Assembly (NCBI RefSeq): GCF_007293315.1
Contig: NZ_VLXZ01000014.1
Location: forward strand, 1 to 64,000
Direction: 5' to 3'
DNA length: 64,000 nt
Source of the DNA: Alkalicoccobacillus porphyridii
GTDB lineage: Bacteria; Bacillota; Bacilli; Bacillales; Bacillaceae_D
Shown: positions 16,979-26,857 of the stretch, one piece after another
How the letters are laid out: every line of letters begins with the position of its first letter
Position numbering within the stretch: the stretch's first letter is position 1
Program-made: the position numbers and the translations under genes
Notes under the pieces: generated by a model
Seen by the model: only the letters and a program-made list of their open reading frames with translations
Told to the model about the DNA's origin: nothing
Databases searched by the model: none

Positions 16979-17001
16979 CTCAACTCAACCATTTAAAAAT
17001 A

Positions 17002-17832
17002 TCATTCCTTCACTGCCCCTTCTGCTACCCCTGCCATGAATTGACGACTAAATATGATAAAGAGGATGATTAAAGGTAGGGTTGCCATCAGCGTTCCTGC
17101 CATAATCATAGCGTAATCAGTATCATAGACACCATTTAATTGAGCCAGCATTACCTGTAACGTATACTTCTCTGGACTATTTATCGTGACAAGCGGCCAG
17201 AGATAATCATTCCACACATTTATAAACGTAAAGATGCCCAAAAACGTGAGCGCCGGTCTTAACGTAGGGAGGGCAACATTCCAGTACAACCTGAACATGC
17301 TACATCCATCTAGCCTACCTGCATCCAACAATTCATCGGGAACAGACTCCTGACAGAATTGCCTGATCCAAAAAATCCCGAAAGCACTTGCTAAGCTAGG
17401 AATGATCAGCGCCTTATATGAATCAACCCATCCAAATTGAGCGATGAGTAAAAAAGATGGGACAAAGCTCATCTGTGCTGGGATCATCATCGTTAACAAT
17501 AAAGCAATAAATAATAAATTTTTTCCCGGAAATTCAAATTTCGCGAATGTAAACCCTGCGAGTGAACAGAAAAACAATACACCAACAGAGGTGACTACTG
17601 ATACAAACAATGTATTTCCAACAGCTTGAAAGAAATTAATATTGGCTAGCACATTACTTATATTTGTCCAAAGCTCGCCACCAAATGTTAATCGAGGCGG
17701 GAAACGTAGGATTTCACTTGTAGTGGTAGTCGCCATAACAATCAGCCAGTAAAAAGGGAAAATAGAGACAGCTACACCTAATAGTAAAACAAAATGAACG
17801 ATTCCTTTCATATACCATCTATCATTTGACAT
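17002..17832 (-). CDS. Carbohydrate ABC transporter permease, MalG/AraQ type (importer 2)
   Basis: A 276-residue six-helix permease with the EAA-like loop LDAGRLDGCSMFRLYWNVAL (residues about 178-197). The frame opens at 17883, but ATG at 17832 follows GGAGAGGAAGAG and gives the normal short cytoplasmic start. It pairs with the permease encoded 26 bp upstream. No ATPase gene is present in this operon either. The gene ends 24 bp from the 20-bp repeat array and no ordinary terminator is seen between. Confidence 0.93.
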   Translation of the reverse strand: MSNDRWYMKGIVHFVLLLGVAVSIFPFYWLIVMATTTTSEILRFPPRLTFGGELWTNISNVLANINFFQAVGNTLFVSVVTSVGVLFFCSLAGFTFAKFEFPGKNLLFIALLLTMMIPAQMSFVPSFLLIAQFGWVDSYKALIIPSLASAFGIFWIRQFCQESVPDELLDAGRLDGCSMFRLYWNVALPTLRPALTFLGIFTFINVWNDYLWPLVTINSPEKYTLQVMLAQLNGVYDTDYAMIMAGTLMATLPLIILFIIFSRQFMAGVAEGAVKE

Positions 17833-17858
17833 AGAATCACTCTTCCTCTCCTCTTTAC

Positions 17859-18791
17859 TTATGCACGTTGCACTAATTTCCAATTAATTAATGAAAAGAG
17901 TCCAATGATAATGAACATGACCCACGACACAGCTGATGCATAACCAAATTGACTATTTAAAAATCCTTCATTATACATATAAAGGGTCATCGTCATTCCA
18001 GCACCACCTACTCCACCACTATTGCCTAATAGGACTTGAGGTTCAGTAAAGATCTGCATAGAGCCAATGGTTGTCATGATGACGGTAAACAAAATAATTG
18101 GACGTAAGAGTGGAATTGTAATTCGGAAAAAAATTTGAATCTTATTGGCTCCATCGATAATAGCCGCCTCATACAGGCTTTTTGGAATACTTTGTAACCC
18201 AGCCAAATAAATGATGGCATTGTACCCAACGTACCTCCAAACAACCATTGAAGCGATCACCACTTTAATGAGAAAGGATGAATTCATCCATTCTAATTGA
18301 GGAATTCCTACTAGCGAGAACAGATAGTTTAAAAGACCATACTGATTACTAAAAATCGTCTCAAATATAATTGCCACGGCTACGATTGAGGTTACGTTCG
18401 TGATAAAAAACATTGTCCGGTATGTGCCACGCATGCTTAACGTAGGCAGGTTCAAAAGAAAAGCGATGATTAATGCCAAAAACAACATTGGAACGCTTGA
18501 AAGGAACCAAATCGCAAAGGTGTTTCCGACAGACCTCCAAAACGTTGGCTCTGTGATTAGATATTGAAACTGCGCTAAACCGATAAATGTCATCTCACCT
18601 AGTCCAGACCAGCTGTGAAAGGAAAGGTACAAGGAAAAAAGAATCGGAAATAAGCCAAAGATCATAAATAGAATAAAGAATGGAGAGATAAATAAATATA
18701 GCACTCTATTTTTCCAAATCTCATTCCAAAGAGACGGTTTCTCTGACCATTCTGTCTGTGTATGTGCTTCTTTCGTTTCAGTTCTACTCAT
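17859..18791 (-). CDS. Carbohydrate ABC transporter permease, MalF/UgpA type (importer 2)
   Basis: A 310-residue permease with a long cytoplasmic N-terminal tail (about 35 residues), six predicted helices and the EAA loop YEAAIIDGANKIQIFFRITI (residues about 200-219). ATG at 18791 follows GAGGAGGGG; a GTG one codon earlier is less well placed. It lies 17 bp after the binding-protein gene and 26 bp before the second permease, so the three form one operon. Substrate not evident. Confidence 0.93.
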   Translation of the reverse strand: MSRTETKEAHTQTEWSEKPSLWNEIWKNRVLYLFISPFFILFMIFGLFPILFSLYLSFHSWSGLGEMTFIGLAQFQYLITEPTFWRSVGNTFAIWFLSSVPMLFLALIIAFLLNLPTLSMRGTYRTMFFITNVTSIVAVAIIFETIFSNQYGLLNYLFSLVGIPQLEWMNSSFLIKVVIASMVVWRYVGYNAIIYLAGLQSIPKSLYEAAIIDGANKIQIFFRITIPLLRPIILFTVIMTTIGSMQIFTEPQVLLGNSGGVGGAGMTMTLYMYNEGFLNSQFGYASAVSWVMFIIIGLFSLINWKLVQRA

Positions 18792-18808
18792 CACAAATCC
18801 CCTCCTCT

Positions 18809-20056
18809 TTAATTAGAGTGTCTTGAAAGCTCACGTTGAACCTTTGTTTGGGCATCCTGCCAAGCTTGTTCAGGATCCTTATTAGCTCGTTCGACTAATG
18901 CTAACTCTTCGTTAAAAAATTCACGGACTGGCATATATAATTCTCCGTAATACGTAGAGGGAACTTCGGTGGCAGCAGATGCAAAGACATCCATTACGAC
19001 TTGGTCTCCAAAAAACGGATCTGGTTCAGCCAGCTCTGTCGATTCGATCGTTTCAATGGTAGATGGAAACAAATCTACATCAAGGTAATGCCGCTCTTGA
19101 GCCTCTTTAGAGACAAGCCTCATTGTTATTTCTGCGGCAAGCTCCTTATGTTCAGAAGATTGCAACACCCCTAAAAAGGACCCTCCATTATTGCCTGCTC
19201 CTCCTGGCGCATGGGTAACACGCCAATTTCCTGCTGTATCTGCAGCCGCATCCTTTAAGATACCTGCTTCCCAAACCGCTCCTATAAATGAGGCGATTGA
19301 TCCGTTACTTAAAGCTGCGTTTCGTTCTCCATCATTTATCCTAGCCGTCATGCTTTCTTCGTGAACCTTCATTGCGTTATCCCACGCATCACGTACAGTT
19401 CCACCATCACCAATGAACTCTTCTTCTTCTGTGAAATATTTATCAGATTGTTGTTCTAAATATTGCAAGTACGTTCGTTCTAAGTTATCAAACATGTAGA
19501 CATCTAATTCTTCTTTTAATTGTCTACCTGCTTCAATATAATCGTCCCACGATTGGATCTTTTCAGCTACCTCTTCAGGTTCTGAAGGAAGTCCAGCCTC
19601 TTCAAATAAGTCCGCACGATAATATAAAACTGTTGGACCAGTATCTATTGGTAATGCAATTAGTGCGTTCGATTCAGGTGCTTCGGCAAGATTCCATTTC
19701 CAATCGAGATAGTCATCCTCCACCTCAGCAGCTCCATAATCATATAGGTTTACAAATTCCTCTTCATAAGGCAGATACTCAAATACCCAATCGTTCATGG
19801 CAACAATATCTGGCCCACTTTCAGCGATTAAAGATGTGTGCAGTTTTGTCTTATATTCGTCCCCACCTATTTTCTGCGCATTGATGGTTACACCGGGGAA
19901 TTCACTCTCAACCTCTTTAATCACTTCATCACTCAAACTGCGATTCCAGTACCAGAGTGTTACTGTCGTAACGTCTGAACCCGCAGTGGAAGTAGAACAA
20001 CTCGATAAAAATAACACACCACTTACAAATAATAAGCTATTTCTAATCTTTTTCAT
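18809..20056 (-). CDS. Sugar ABC transporter substrate-binding lipoprotein (importer 2)
   Basis: A 415-residue family 1 extracellular binding protein. The signal peptide ends with the lipobox LSSC (Cys20). The N-lobe has VTLWYWNRSLSDEVIKEVE (about 31) and ESGPDIVAMNDW (about 80); the hinge region has LPIDTGPTVLYYRADLFEEAG (about 133). An NNGGSFLGV segment near residue 290 is typical for sugar binders. It is acidic, as expected for an exposed protein in this organism. A full cre match at 20076-20090 sits 20 bp upstream of the start, so CcpA control is likely. No local regulator or hydrolase reveals the sugar. Confidence 0.92.
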   Translation of the reverse strand: MKKIRNSLLFVSGVLFLSSCSTSTAGSDVTTVTLWYWNRSLSDEVIKEVESEFPGVTINAQKIGGDEYKTKLHTSLIAESGPDIVAMNDWVFEYLPYEEEFVNLYDYGAAEVEDDYLDWKWNLAEAPESNALIALPIDTGPTVLYYRADLFEEAGLPSEPEEVAEKIQSWDDYIEAGRQLKEELDVYMFDNLERTYLQYLEQQSDKYFTEEEEFIGDGGTVRDAWDNAMKVHEESMTARINDGERNAALSNGSIASFIGAVWEAGILKDAAADTAGNWRVTHAPGGAGNNGGSFLGVLQSSEHKELAAEITMRLVSKEAQERHYLDVDLFPSTIETIESTELAEPDPFFGDQVVMDVFASAATEVPSTYYGELYMPVREFFNEELALVERANKDPEQAWQDAQTKVQRELSRHSN

Positions 20057-20075
20057 GGTGTCCCCTCCTATGATA

Positions 20076-20090
20076 TGATAGCGCTTTCAT
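20076..20090 (-). promoter_or_regulatory. cre site upstream of importer 2
   Basis: The minus strand reads ATGAAAGCGCTATCA, a full match to WTGNAANCGNWNNCW; the extended sequence is nearly palindromic around AGCGCT. A LacI-family operator is the alternative reading. Confidence 0.7.
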
Positions 20091-20137
20091 AATTCGATAT
20101 TCAAAAATGTTGGACGCACAACTTATTTTATATTAAA

Positions 20138-20152
20138 ATGAAACCGATTACA
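20138..20152 (+). promoter_or_regulatory. cre site upstream of the aldo/keto reductase gene
   Basis: The plus strand reads ATGAAACCGATTACA, a full consensus match, 28 bp before the chosen start of the divergent reductase. With the site at 20076 it suggests both transcription units are under carbon catabolite control. Confidence 0.6.
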
Positions 20153-20179
20153 ATATTGTGTAACGAGGAGTGGTTGGCG

Positions 20180-21106
20180 ATGAAACAAATTACAGTAAAT
20201 CACGTAGAGAAACCAATTAGTTCACTAATAATGGGGTCTGATTACTTTACACCTGATAATCAGGAAACGGTAAATGGGGTCATTGAATCCTTTCTTCATA
20301 TTGGAGGAAACACCATTGATACCGCCTTTATCTATGCTGGCGGAAAAAGTGAAGAAGCTATAGGTAATTGGTTGGATCAAGGGAATCGCGAAAAGCTTAA
20401 TGTATGGACAAAAGGTGGTCACCCTAATCAAAATGGACACACCATTAATAAAAGAGAAATCTATGAACAGCTACAAACTAGTTTAGAACGTTTAAAAACA
20501 GATCATGTTGAGCTTTATGCTCTTCATCGTGATGATCTTTCTGTACGAGTGGAAGATATCTTAGAGTGGTTAAATGAACATGTGCAAGCTAAACGCATTC
20601 AGGCATTCGGGGCGTCTAACTGGTCAGTCGAAAGGCTTGAGGAAGCAAATGAGTATGCAGCCAAGCACGGAATGGAAGGATTTTCGTTCTCTAGTCCAAA
20701 CTTGAGTTTAGCTAAGGCCAAGGAGCCATATTGGCCAGGATGTGTCAGCGCAGATCAAAAGATGATCAACTGGCATGAGCGTACGCAGTTGCCTTTATTC
20801 TCATGGTCTTCACAAGCACGTGGCTTCTTCACGGGGCGCTTTACGCGTGATCAGTTAGATAACGAAGATTTGGTGCGTGTATTTTATAATGACGATAACT
20901 GGGCAAGATATGATCGTGCAGAAGAGCTTGCTGCGAAGAAAGGCTACACTTTAATTGAAGTGGCACTTGCCTATGTACTTAATCAATCATTCCCAAGCGC
21001 TGCTATCATTGGACCTCAGAATGAAAAAGAAATGAAATCATGCGGTGAGGGTGCAAAAATTACCTTAACGGAAGATGAGGTTAAGTGGATCAATTTAAAT
21101 GCTTAA
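20180..21106 (+). CDS. Aldo/keto reductase, sugar-locus type
   Basis: A 308-residue (beta/alpha)8 NAD(P)H-dependent oxidoreductase. The catalytic tetrad is visible: Asp in NTIDTAFIY with the Tyr, Lys in VWTKGG, and His in YALHRDD. C-terminal QARGFFTGRF and SAAIIGPQNEKE match the cofactor-binding end of this subfamily. I moved the start from 20138 to ATG 20180, which has GAGGAG upstream. The gene diverges from importer 2 and has its own cre site, so it may act on the imported sugar; the substrate is not known. Confidence 0.88.
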   Translation: MKQITVNHVEKPISSLIMGSDYFTPDNQETVNGVIESFLHIGGNTIDTAFIYAGGKSEEAIGNWLDQGNREKLNVWTKGGHPNQNGHTINKREIYEQLQTSLERLKTDHVELYALHRDDLSVRVEDILEWLNEHVQAKRIQAFGASNWSVERLEEANEYAAKHGMEGFSFSSPNLSLAKAKEPYWPGCVSADQKMINWHERTQLPLFSWSSQARGFFTGRFTRDQLDNEDLVRVFYNDDNWARYDRAEELAAKKGYTLIEVALAYVLNQSFPSAAIIGPQNEKEMKSCGEGAKITLTEDEVKWINLNA

Positions 21107-21147
21107 AAAAAGTGGGCAAGGTCATAAATGACCTTACCCACTTTTTT
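21105..21147. terminator. Bidirectional terminator between the reductase and DedA genes
   Basis: AAAAAAAGTGGGCAAGGTCAT pairs with ATGACCTTACCCACTTTTTT. A close relative of this hairpin ends cheV at 52942-52984. Confidence 0.9.
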
Positions 21148-21165
21148 ACTATATAGGATCAGACT

Positions 21166-21780
21166 TTAATCACTTAAAACCTCTTTACTAACCGAATCTT
21201 TTTTAATCTTTCTCCACCAAAATAAAAGACTGAGTAACATCCCAAAAATCACAATAAAACCTATATGCTCCATTACGTTTTGAATTTGATCAATTAAGTG
21301 AATAAAATAAAAGCCTAATAAATAGTAAATGGTTAACCAAATGGCAGCTGTTGAAAAAGCGACCACTGCAAATGAAATAAACGAAATTGAGGAAGCTCCT
21401 ACCCCTAATGGAACGGCGTGTCTAATGAAAGGAAGAAAATAACTGATAAATAAAGCCTTGTGGCCGTGTCGATTCACTAATGATCTACTTGTGTTATATG
21501 CTCGTTTCCATTTGTCCGGAATTTGTTTTCCTTGCTTGGTTAAATGATGGATTATTACGCCAACCATATACCAAATGGTTCCGTGCAACAGTATGGCCAT
21601 GTAAAGAGTGACGAATGTGGACACTGCTTCTAATTGAGTCGAGGCAACTAATCCCCCGGCGATCATAAGCAATACCTCATTTGGAACTGGAAATAAAAAC
21701 AACCCAATGGCGCAACAAATAAACAATGCCACATACCCGTATCCAGACATCAGGTGAACCAATTGGGCAATCCCATCCAT
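21166..21780 (-). CDS. DedA family membrane protein
   Basis: A 204-residue protein with about five hydrophobic segments. FPVPNEVLLMIAGG (about residue 30) and FISYFLPFIRHAVPLGVGASS (about 113-133, with the conserved Arg) are DedA signatures. DedA proteins move lipids such as undecaprenyl phosphate or phosphatidylethanolamine across the membrane; which lipid is not clear here. I chose ATG at 21780 rather than 21789 because GAGGAG touches the earlier ATG and is well spaced from the later one. Confidence 0.88.
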   Translation of the reverse strand: MDGIAQLVHLMSGYGYVALFICCAIGLFLFPVPNEVLLMIAGGLVASTQLEAVSTFVTLYMAILLHGTIWYMVGVIIHHLTKQGKQIPDKWKRAYNTSRSLVNRHGHKALFISYFLPFIRHAVPLGVGASSISFISFAVVAFSTAAIWLTIYYLLGFYFIHLIDQIQNVMEHIGFIVIFGMLLSLLFWWRKIKKDSVSKEVLSD

Positions 21781-21851
21781 ACTCTTCATCTCCTCAGCAA
21801 ATAGATACCCTTATTCTCTAAAAGGAAACCTATTCTTAAAGATAATTGAAG

Positions 21852-22052
21852 TTATTCTTTAAAATATTCCTTATAATATCCTCCAACCTTACCGGTGTTG
21901 TCAACAACAAAATAAAATTCCTCTGTTTCATTTTTTAATGCATACGTTTTTCCTACTGTTAACGCTCGATTGACAAGATATTTCTTTGCATCCGTGTGAA
22001 TACACGTGAGCTCACGAATCGTTTCAGACGTTTCCCAATTTTTGTGTATCAT
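21852..22052 (-). CDS. DUF6501-like small protein
   Basis: A 66-residue soluble protein with an AAAGGAG ribosome site. The sequence MIHKNWE...CIHTDAKKYLVN...GKTYALKNETEEFYFVVDNTGKVGGYYKEYF matches what I recall of a short conserved Bacillus family (DUF6501). Function unknown. It stands between DedA and odhB on the same strand. Confidence 0.75.
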   Translation of the reverse strand: MIHKNWETSETIRELTCIHTDAKKYLVNRALTVGKTYALKNETEEFYFVVDNTGKVGGYYKEYFKE

Positions 22053-22124
22053 TTCTAAACAGCTCCTTTGATTTAAAACATGGAAGAGAAGCTGATTTCT
22101 CAGCTTCTCTTTTGAATCGTATTA

Positions 22125-23390
22125 TTATCCTTCTAGCAACAAGTTCTCTGGATCCTCAAGCATTTCCTTCACCTTAACCAAGAAGCTAACTGCCTCTTTT
22201 CCATCAACAATTCTGTGATCATAAGATAGGGCAATATACATCATTGGACGGTTTTCGAAAGTCGTCTCATCAATAGCAACCGGTCTCCATTGTACCTTAT
22301 GCATACCAAGGATACCAACCTGCGGAGCATTTAGAATAGGTGTAGACCATAATGAACCAAATACGCCACCGTTAGTGATCGTAAAGCTTCCTCCTTGCAA
22401 ATCTGATAAGGCAAGCTTATTATCACGAGCTTTTAAACCTAGCTCACGAATGCCACTTTCAATTCCAGCAAAGCCTAAACGATCCGCATCACGAACAACT
22501 GGTACTACTAATCCATCATCAGTTGAAACCGCGATACCAATGTCATAGTATTTTTTCATGACAATTTCATCGCCTTGAATTTCTGCGTTGAGTAACGGGA
22601 ATTGCTTAAGTGCTCCAATAACTGCTTTTGTAAAGAAGGACATAAATCCAAGCTTCACGCCTGTTTTCTCTTGGAAGGCATCCTTATGTCTTTTACGCAG
22701 ATCCATCACGTTTGTCATATCAATTTCATTAAACGTTGTTAGCATTGCTGCCGTTTGCTGCGACTCAACCAAACGTTTAGCGATGGTTTGACGACGTCTA
22801 GACATTTTGATACGCTCCACTGGTTTAGCTGGATTGTCTGCGGGCGCTTTTGTTTCTTTTTTACTCTCTTGCTTAGGCTCGTCTTTTTTAGGAGAATACG
22901 AATCCACATCTTGCTTACGAATTGTACCACCAGAAGAGATCTCTTTTAATGACACACCACGCTCTCTTGCACGTTTTCTAGCGGATGGAGTGGCTAGACG
23001 GCGCTCATCTTCAGTTGCTTCTTCCGTCGAAGCAGCTGGCTCTTCTTTCTTATCCTCTTGTTTCTTCTCTTCTTTTTGAGGCTCAGATTGTTTATCTGTT
23101 GACTCTTCTTTTTTCTCTTCCGTTTTTTCACTGCTGCCTTCAGAAGAGCCATCTGCACTCTCATCAATAACTGCAATAACTTCTCCAACTTCTACAGTGT
23201 CACCAGGCTCACGTTTTAACTCTTGAATGACACCAGAGTATTCACATGTTACTTCGATGTTGACCTTATCTGTTTCCAGCTCAGCGATATATTCTCCTTT
23301 TTTCACGTAATCGCCCACTTCTTTTAACCACTGGGCTATTGTTCCCTCTGTAATCGATTCAGCTAGTTCTGGTACTTTAATGTCAGTCAT
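22125..23390 (-). CDS. odhB: 2-oxoglutarate dehydrogenase E2, dihydrolipoyl succinyltransferase
   Basis: A 421-residue E2 component. Residues 1-75 form a lipoyl domain with the modified lysine in [10 protein letters not shown] (about residue 42). A Lys/Glu-rich linker follows, then the E1/E3-binding domain [16 protein letters not shown] (about 134-149), a second linker, and the acyltransferase core ending in [12 protein letters not shown] with the catalytic His and Asp. It transfers succinyl groups to CoA in the TCA cycle. AAGGAGG precedes the ATG. It lies 13 bp downstream of odhA as the second gene of the operon. E3 is not encoded nearby, as in B. subtilis. Confidence 0.97.
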   Translation of the reverse strand: MTDIKVPELAESITEGTIAQWLKEVGDYVKKGEYIAELETDKVNIEVTCEYSGVIQELKREPGDTVEVGEVIAVIDESADGSSEGSSEKTEEKKEESTDKQSEPQKEEKKQEDKKEEPAASTEEATEDERRLATPSARKRARERGVSLKEISSGGTIRKQDVDSYSPKKDEPKQESKKETKAPADNPAKPVERIKMSRRRQTIAKRLVESQQTAAMLTTFNEIDMTNVMDLRKRHKDAFQEKTGVKLGFMSFFTKAVIGALKQFPLLNAEIQGDEIVMKKYYDIGIAVSTDDGLVVPVVRDADRLGFAGIESGIRELGLKARDNKLALSDLQGGSFTITNGGVFGSLWSTPILNAPQVGILGMHKVQWRPVAIDETTFENRPMMYIALSYDHRIVDGKEAVSFLVKVKEMLEDPENLLLEG

Positions 23391-23403
23391 GAAAAAGGCC
23401 TCC

Positions 23404-26241
23404 TTAGTTTTTACGAGTAAATGTCTCGTTTACAATGCGGGATTGTTCAGTTTTGTGAGCAGAAGATACACCTTCAGCTGGACTGGAGCGATATGTCCGA
23501 CCAATGTAACTTAATTCTACTTCTTCAGGTAAAATTTCTTGGATACGTGACTCCATGAATGTCCAAGCACCCATATTCTTAGGTTCTTCCTGAACCCATT
23601 TTACTTCAGTTAAGTTCGGGAAGCGTTGAAGCAGCTCCCTAATCAAACGGCGTGGGAATGGATACAGTTCCTCAATTCTTGCGATATGAACCCAGCTTGT
23701 ATCTTCCTCGTTATTTTTCTTAACGTACTCATCCAGCTCTACGCCAATTTTACCGCTGCATAAAACGACACGCTGAACCTGATCCTCTTCTTTGCCAAGA
23801 TTTGTATGTTCTAGTACTGGCAGAAATTCGTTATCTGTAAATTCAGCTGGTTTTGAAGAGGCTGCTTTATTACGTAATAAACTTTTTGGAGTCATAATAA
23901 TTAATGGACGAACCGCGTTTTTCTGCAATATCGCTGCTTGACGACGCAAAATATGGAAGTATTGAGCCGCGGTTGTACAATTGGCTACAGTCCAGTTATT
24001 CTCAGCTGCCATTTGCAAGAAACGCTCTAGTCTAGCGCTCGAGTGCTCAGGTCCAGCTCCTTCATATCCATGTGGTAATAATAAAACAAGTCCGGATTTT
24101 TGACCCCATTTCGCGCGAGCTGCCGACACCCATTGATCAAGCATGACCTGAGCCCCATTTACAAAATCTCCAAATTGGGCTTCCCAAAGCACGAGTGTTT
24201 CTGGAGCGAATACATTATAGCCATATTCAAAACCAACCGCTGCTTGTTCGGATAATGGAGAGTTAAAGACTGAAAAGGTTGCCGCTCCGTCTTTAAATTC
24301 CTGCAATGGCGTAAAGGTTTTGTTTGATTCCCGATCGTGCAAAACTGCATGTCGGTGTGCAAACGTTCCGCGCTCTGTATCTTGTCCCGTTAATCGAATT
24401 GGTGTGCCATCTGCTAGGATCGTTGCAAAGCCAAGATATTCCCCTAATCCCCAATCAATCGCACCATTCTCAGAAAAGGCATCTAATCGGCGTTTTAGTA
24501 TTTTTTCTAGCTTTTGATTTGGTTTAAAGTCCTCTGGCCATTCCATCAATTGCTCATTAATAGACTTTAAGCGGTCAAACTCTACCTGCGTTTTCACCTT
24601 AGGCAAACCATTTACAATAAAGTCAGGAGGTGAAAGCTCATGTTTATTCTCAGCTTTATTGTTTGATACAAGATCATACTCTTCTTGTAGAAGCTGGGCC
24701 TGTTCTTTGTCCAGTTTGTCTCCATAATCAGCTTCTACAGTGTTCTCTTCTTCTAGCTGACGAGCGTATAACGCACGAACGGTAGGGTGTTTACGTATTT
24801 CATCATATAAAACAGGCTGTGTGACAGCAGGCTCGTCTCCTTCGTTATGACCATAACGACGGTAGCCAATTAAATCAATTAGAAAATCTTTTTTAAATCG
24901 TTTTCTATATTCTATCGCAAGCTTGGTTACCTTCACACAGGCTTCTGCGTCATCGGCATTAACGTGTACAATTGGAATCTCAAATCCTTTAGCAGGATCA
25001 CTAGCATATGTAGTCGAACGAGAATCAAAAATCTCCGTCGTATAGCCAATATTATTATTCGCAATAATATGAAGGCTTCCTCCAACATGATAGCCATTTA
25101 AACGGCTTAGATTTAATGTCTCAGTCACAACCCCCTGTCCAGGAAACGCAGCATCTCCATGAATTAAAATGGACAGTGCTTTTGATACATCCTGAGTTGG
25201 TTGTCCCTTATTCGAACGGTCTTCTTGAGCAGCACGTGCAAAACCTTCTACAATCGGGCTGACAAATTCAAGGTGACTCGGGTTGTTTGCTAGAGTGACA
25301 GTCGTGACATTCTGTTCCTTCTCCACTTGACGATTAGCACCTAAGTGATATTTAACATCACCCATCCAACCATAATTAAGGTCTTCAGAGCCATCAGATG
25401 GAGCAGTATTTTCTTTAGGAGTTTGCAGAAATTCAGAAAAAATCATATTATACGGTTTACCAAGTGTGTGGGCCAATACATTTAAACGACCTCTATGTGC
25501 CATTCCAATCAACACATTTTCTGTTCCAATTAGAATTGACTCATCGATGGATTCATCAAGCATAGGAACCAATGTATCCAGGCCTTCAATAGAGAAACGT
25601 TTTTGACCTACAAAGGTACGGTGAATAAATTTCTCAAATCCTTCAACCTCTGTTAAACGTTGAAGTAATTCTTTTTTACGTTCTGCAGAAAACTCTTCGA
25701 CAAATTCACCAGATTCAACCGAGTTACGAAGCCAAATACGCTCTTCCTCGTCTTGAACATGTTCAAACTCAAAAGCGGTTGTTTTTGTGTAGCGATCCTT
25801 TAAATGAGTAATAACATCATACCCATTCCGAATATGTGATGGGGCATCCTTCATCAATAATTGTACGGGGATACGCATTAAATCTTCTTTAGTTAATTGA
25901 AATCGATCTAATCCTATAAAATCATCACTTTTCTCTGCCTTCAAAATAGGATTGATGTCAGAGACTAAATGACCTTTTGCACGAATCATATCGGCAAGTC
26001 TAACTGCACTTACCACTTTGTTCATCATGTCCGGATCAAGTGCACTTCCAGCCTCAGTGCTTGAACCTGTCGTACCTATTTGAGCTGGGGGCGGTCCCCA
26101 TAATTCAAATTTCTCTCGAAGTTCTGGATCTACTGAGTTTGCATCATGTAGAAAATCCTCATATAAATCAATTACCACACCTAGGTTGGGACCATGAAAC
26201 CCCTGCCAAGGCATTTCCTCATTGTTCTCCTTGCTGGACAT
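23404..26241 (-). CDS. odhA: 2-oxoglutarate dehydrogenase E1
   Basis: A 945-residue thiamine-diphosphate enzyme of full family length. The N-terminal docking segment [16 protein letters not shown] (about 15-30) is followed by the catalytic domain with [11 protein letters not shown] (about 246-256), HLGANRQ (about 298), the TPP motif [19 protein letters not shown] (about 359-377), and the C-terminal half with [23 protein letters not shown] (about 725). It decarboxylates 2-oxoglutarate and succinylates the E2 lipoyl group. First gene of odhAB, with a probable promoter at 26315-26343. Confidence 0.97.
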   Translation of the reverse strand: MSSKENNEEMPWQGFHGPNLGVVIDLYEDFLHDANSVDPELREKFELWGPPPAQIGTTGSSTEAGSALDPDMMNKVVSAVRLADMIRAKGHLVSDINPILKAEKSDDFIGLDRFQLTKEDLMRIPVQLLMKDAPSHIRNGYDVITHLKDRYTKTTAFEFEHVQDEEERIWLRNSVESGEFVEEFSAERKKELLQRLTEVEGFEKFIHRTFVGQKRFSIEGLDTLVPMLDESIDESILIGTENVLIGMAHRGRLNVLAHTLGKPYNMIFSEFLQTPKENTAPSDGSEDLNYGWMGDVKYHLGANRQVEKEQNVTTVTLANNPSHLEFVSPIVEGFARAAQEDRSNKGQPTQDVSKALSILIHGDAAFPGQGVVTETLNLSRLNGYHVGGSLHIIANNNIGYTTEIFDSRSTTYASDPAKGFEIPIVHVNADDAEACVKVTKLAIEYRKRFKKDFLIDLIGYRRYGHNEGDEPAVTQPVLYDEIRKHPTVRALYARQLEEENTVEADYGDKLDKEQAQLLQEEYDLVSNNKAENKHELSPPDFIVNGLPKVKTQVEFDRLKSINEQLMEWPEDFKPNQKLEKILKRRLDAFSENGAIDWGLGEYLGFATILADGTPIRLTGQDTERGTFAHRHAVLHDRESNKTFTPLQEFKDGAATFSVFNSPLSEQAAVGFEYGYNVFAPETLVLWEAQFGDFVNGAQVMLDQWVSAARAKWGQKSGLVLLLPHGYEGAGPEHSSARLERFLQMAAENNWTVANCTTAAQYFHILRRQAAILQKNAVRPLIIMTPKSLLRNKAASSKPAEFTDNEFLPVLEHTNLGKEEDQVQRVVLCSGKIGVELDEYVKKNNEEDTSWVHIARIEELYPFPRRLIRELLQRFPNLTEVKWVQEEPKNMGAWTFMESRIQEILPEEVELSYIGRTYRSSPAEGVSSAHKTEQSRIVNETFTRKN

Positions 26242-26314
26242 GTGATACTAACCCCCTAGAAAGCTTATCTTCTATACAACAATAACGATAAATTTTACAA
26301 CGCTTACACTTTTC

Positions 26315-26343
26315 AGTTTACCATGATTCGCGTGAGCACTCAA
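26315..26343 (-). promoter_or_regulatory. Probable odhAB promoter with a nearby cre-like site
   Basis: On the minus strand TTGAGT (26338-26343) and TAAACT with an extended TGG (26315-26320) are 17 bp apart, about 75 bp before the odhA start. Just downstream, 26295-26308 reads TGTAAGCGTTGTAA on the minus strand, close to a cre but with a mismatch. The rest of the 260-bp gap shows nothing. Confidence 0.5.
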
Positions 26344-26501
26344 AGAATTCACGAAATTTGTTGTAAATTAGTTAAGTGTCAATTTAGAACATTAAAATTG
26401 TACGCCTTTTCATAAATAAAATCTAGCTTTTCTATTGTTTTTTTTGCTTTTACTTATAAGCTTGTAGATTTTTCATTAAACTTTATATTATTAAAGATTT
26501 C

Positions 26502-26789
26502 TCACCTGTTTTGCGAATGATACCACTGAATAATTTGGTTCTTTTCGTTATCCGTAAATTGATACAGCTCGCTACCGCTGTCTGCCTCCAGCAACACAAC
26601 CTGTAATAATTCATTCTCCATGTTAAAAATGAGTAATGCCCCAATCTCTAATTGATTCACTTTCTCTTGAACACTTTCAAACTCTAGCTCTGTTCTAATA
26701 TGTGTCCATTGCCCTTCTCTTGATCTTCTAGTTTCTTTGATCCTAGTAAATGTACACTCTTCATACTGTTCAAACAATACATCAATCAT
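26502..26789 (-). CDS. Hypothetical 95-aa protein
   Basis: The product (MIDVLFEQYEECTFTRI...) is soluble, acidic and about half beta-strand by eye, with no motif I recognise. The frame opens at 26828, but ATG at 26789 follows GGAGAGGGG with good spacing, and the region before it is the terminator of the neighbour. It lies downstream of the nitroreductase on the same strand and may be transcribed separately. Confidence 0.7.
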   Translation of the reverse strand: MIDVLFEQYEECTFTRIKETRRSREGQWTHIRTELEFESVQEKVNQLEIGALLIFNMENELLQVVLLEADSGSELYQFTDNEKNQIIQWYHSQNR

Positions 26790-26811
26790 TCTTAAGCCCC
26801 TCTCCTTCAAC

Positions 26812-26840
26812 AACAAAACAGGGCCCAATCCTGGACCCTC
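26812..26840 (-). terminator. Probable terminator after the nitroreductase gene
   Basis: On the minus strand AGGGTCCAGGATTGGGCCCT is followed by GTTTTGTTG. The stem has one mismatch and the T-run is broken, so efficiency may be moderate. Confidence 0.5.
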
Positions 26841-26857
26841 TCATCGTAACTATACAT

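Noticed and set aside
26295-26308. cre site for odhAB
   Set aside because: TGTAAGCGTTGTAA has a mismatch at a conserved base, so it is mentioned under the promoter but not called separately.
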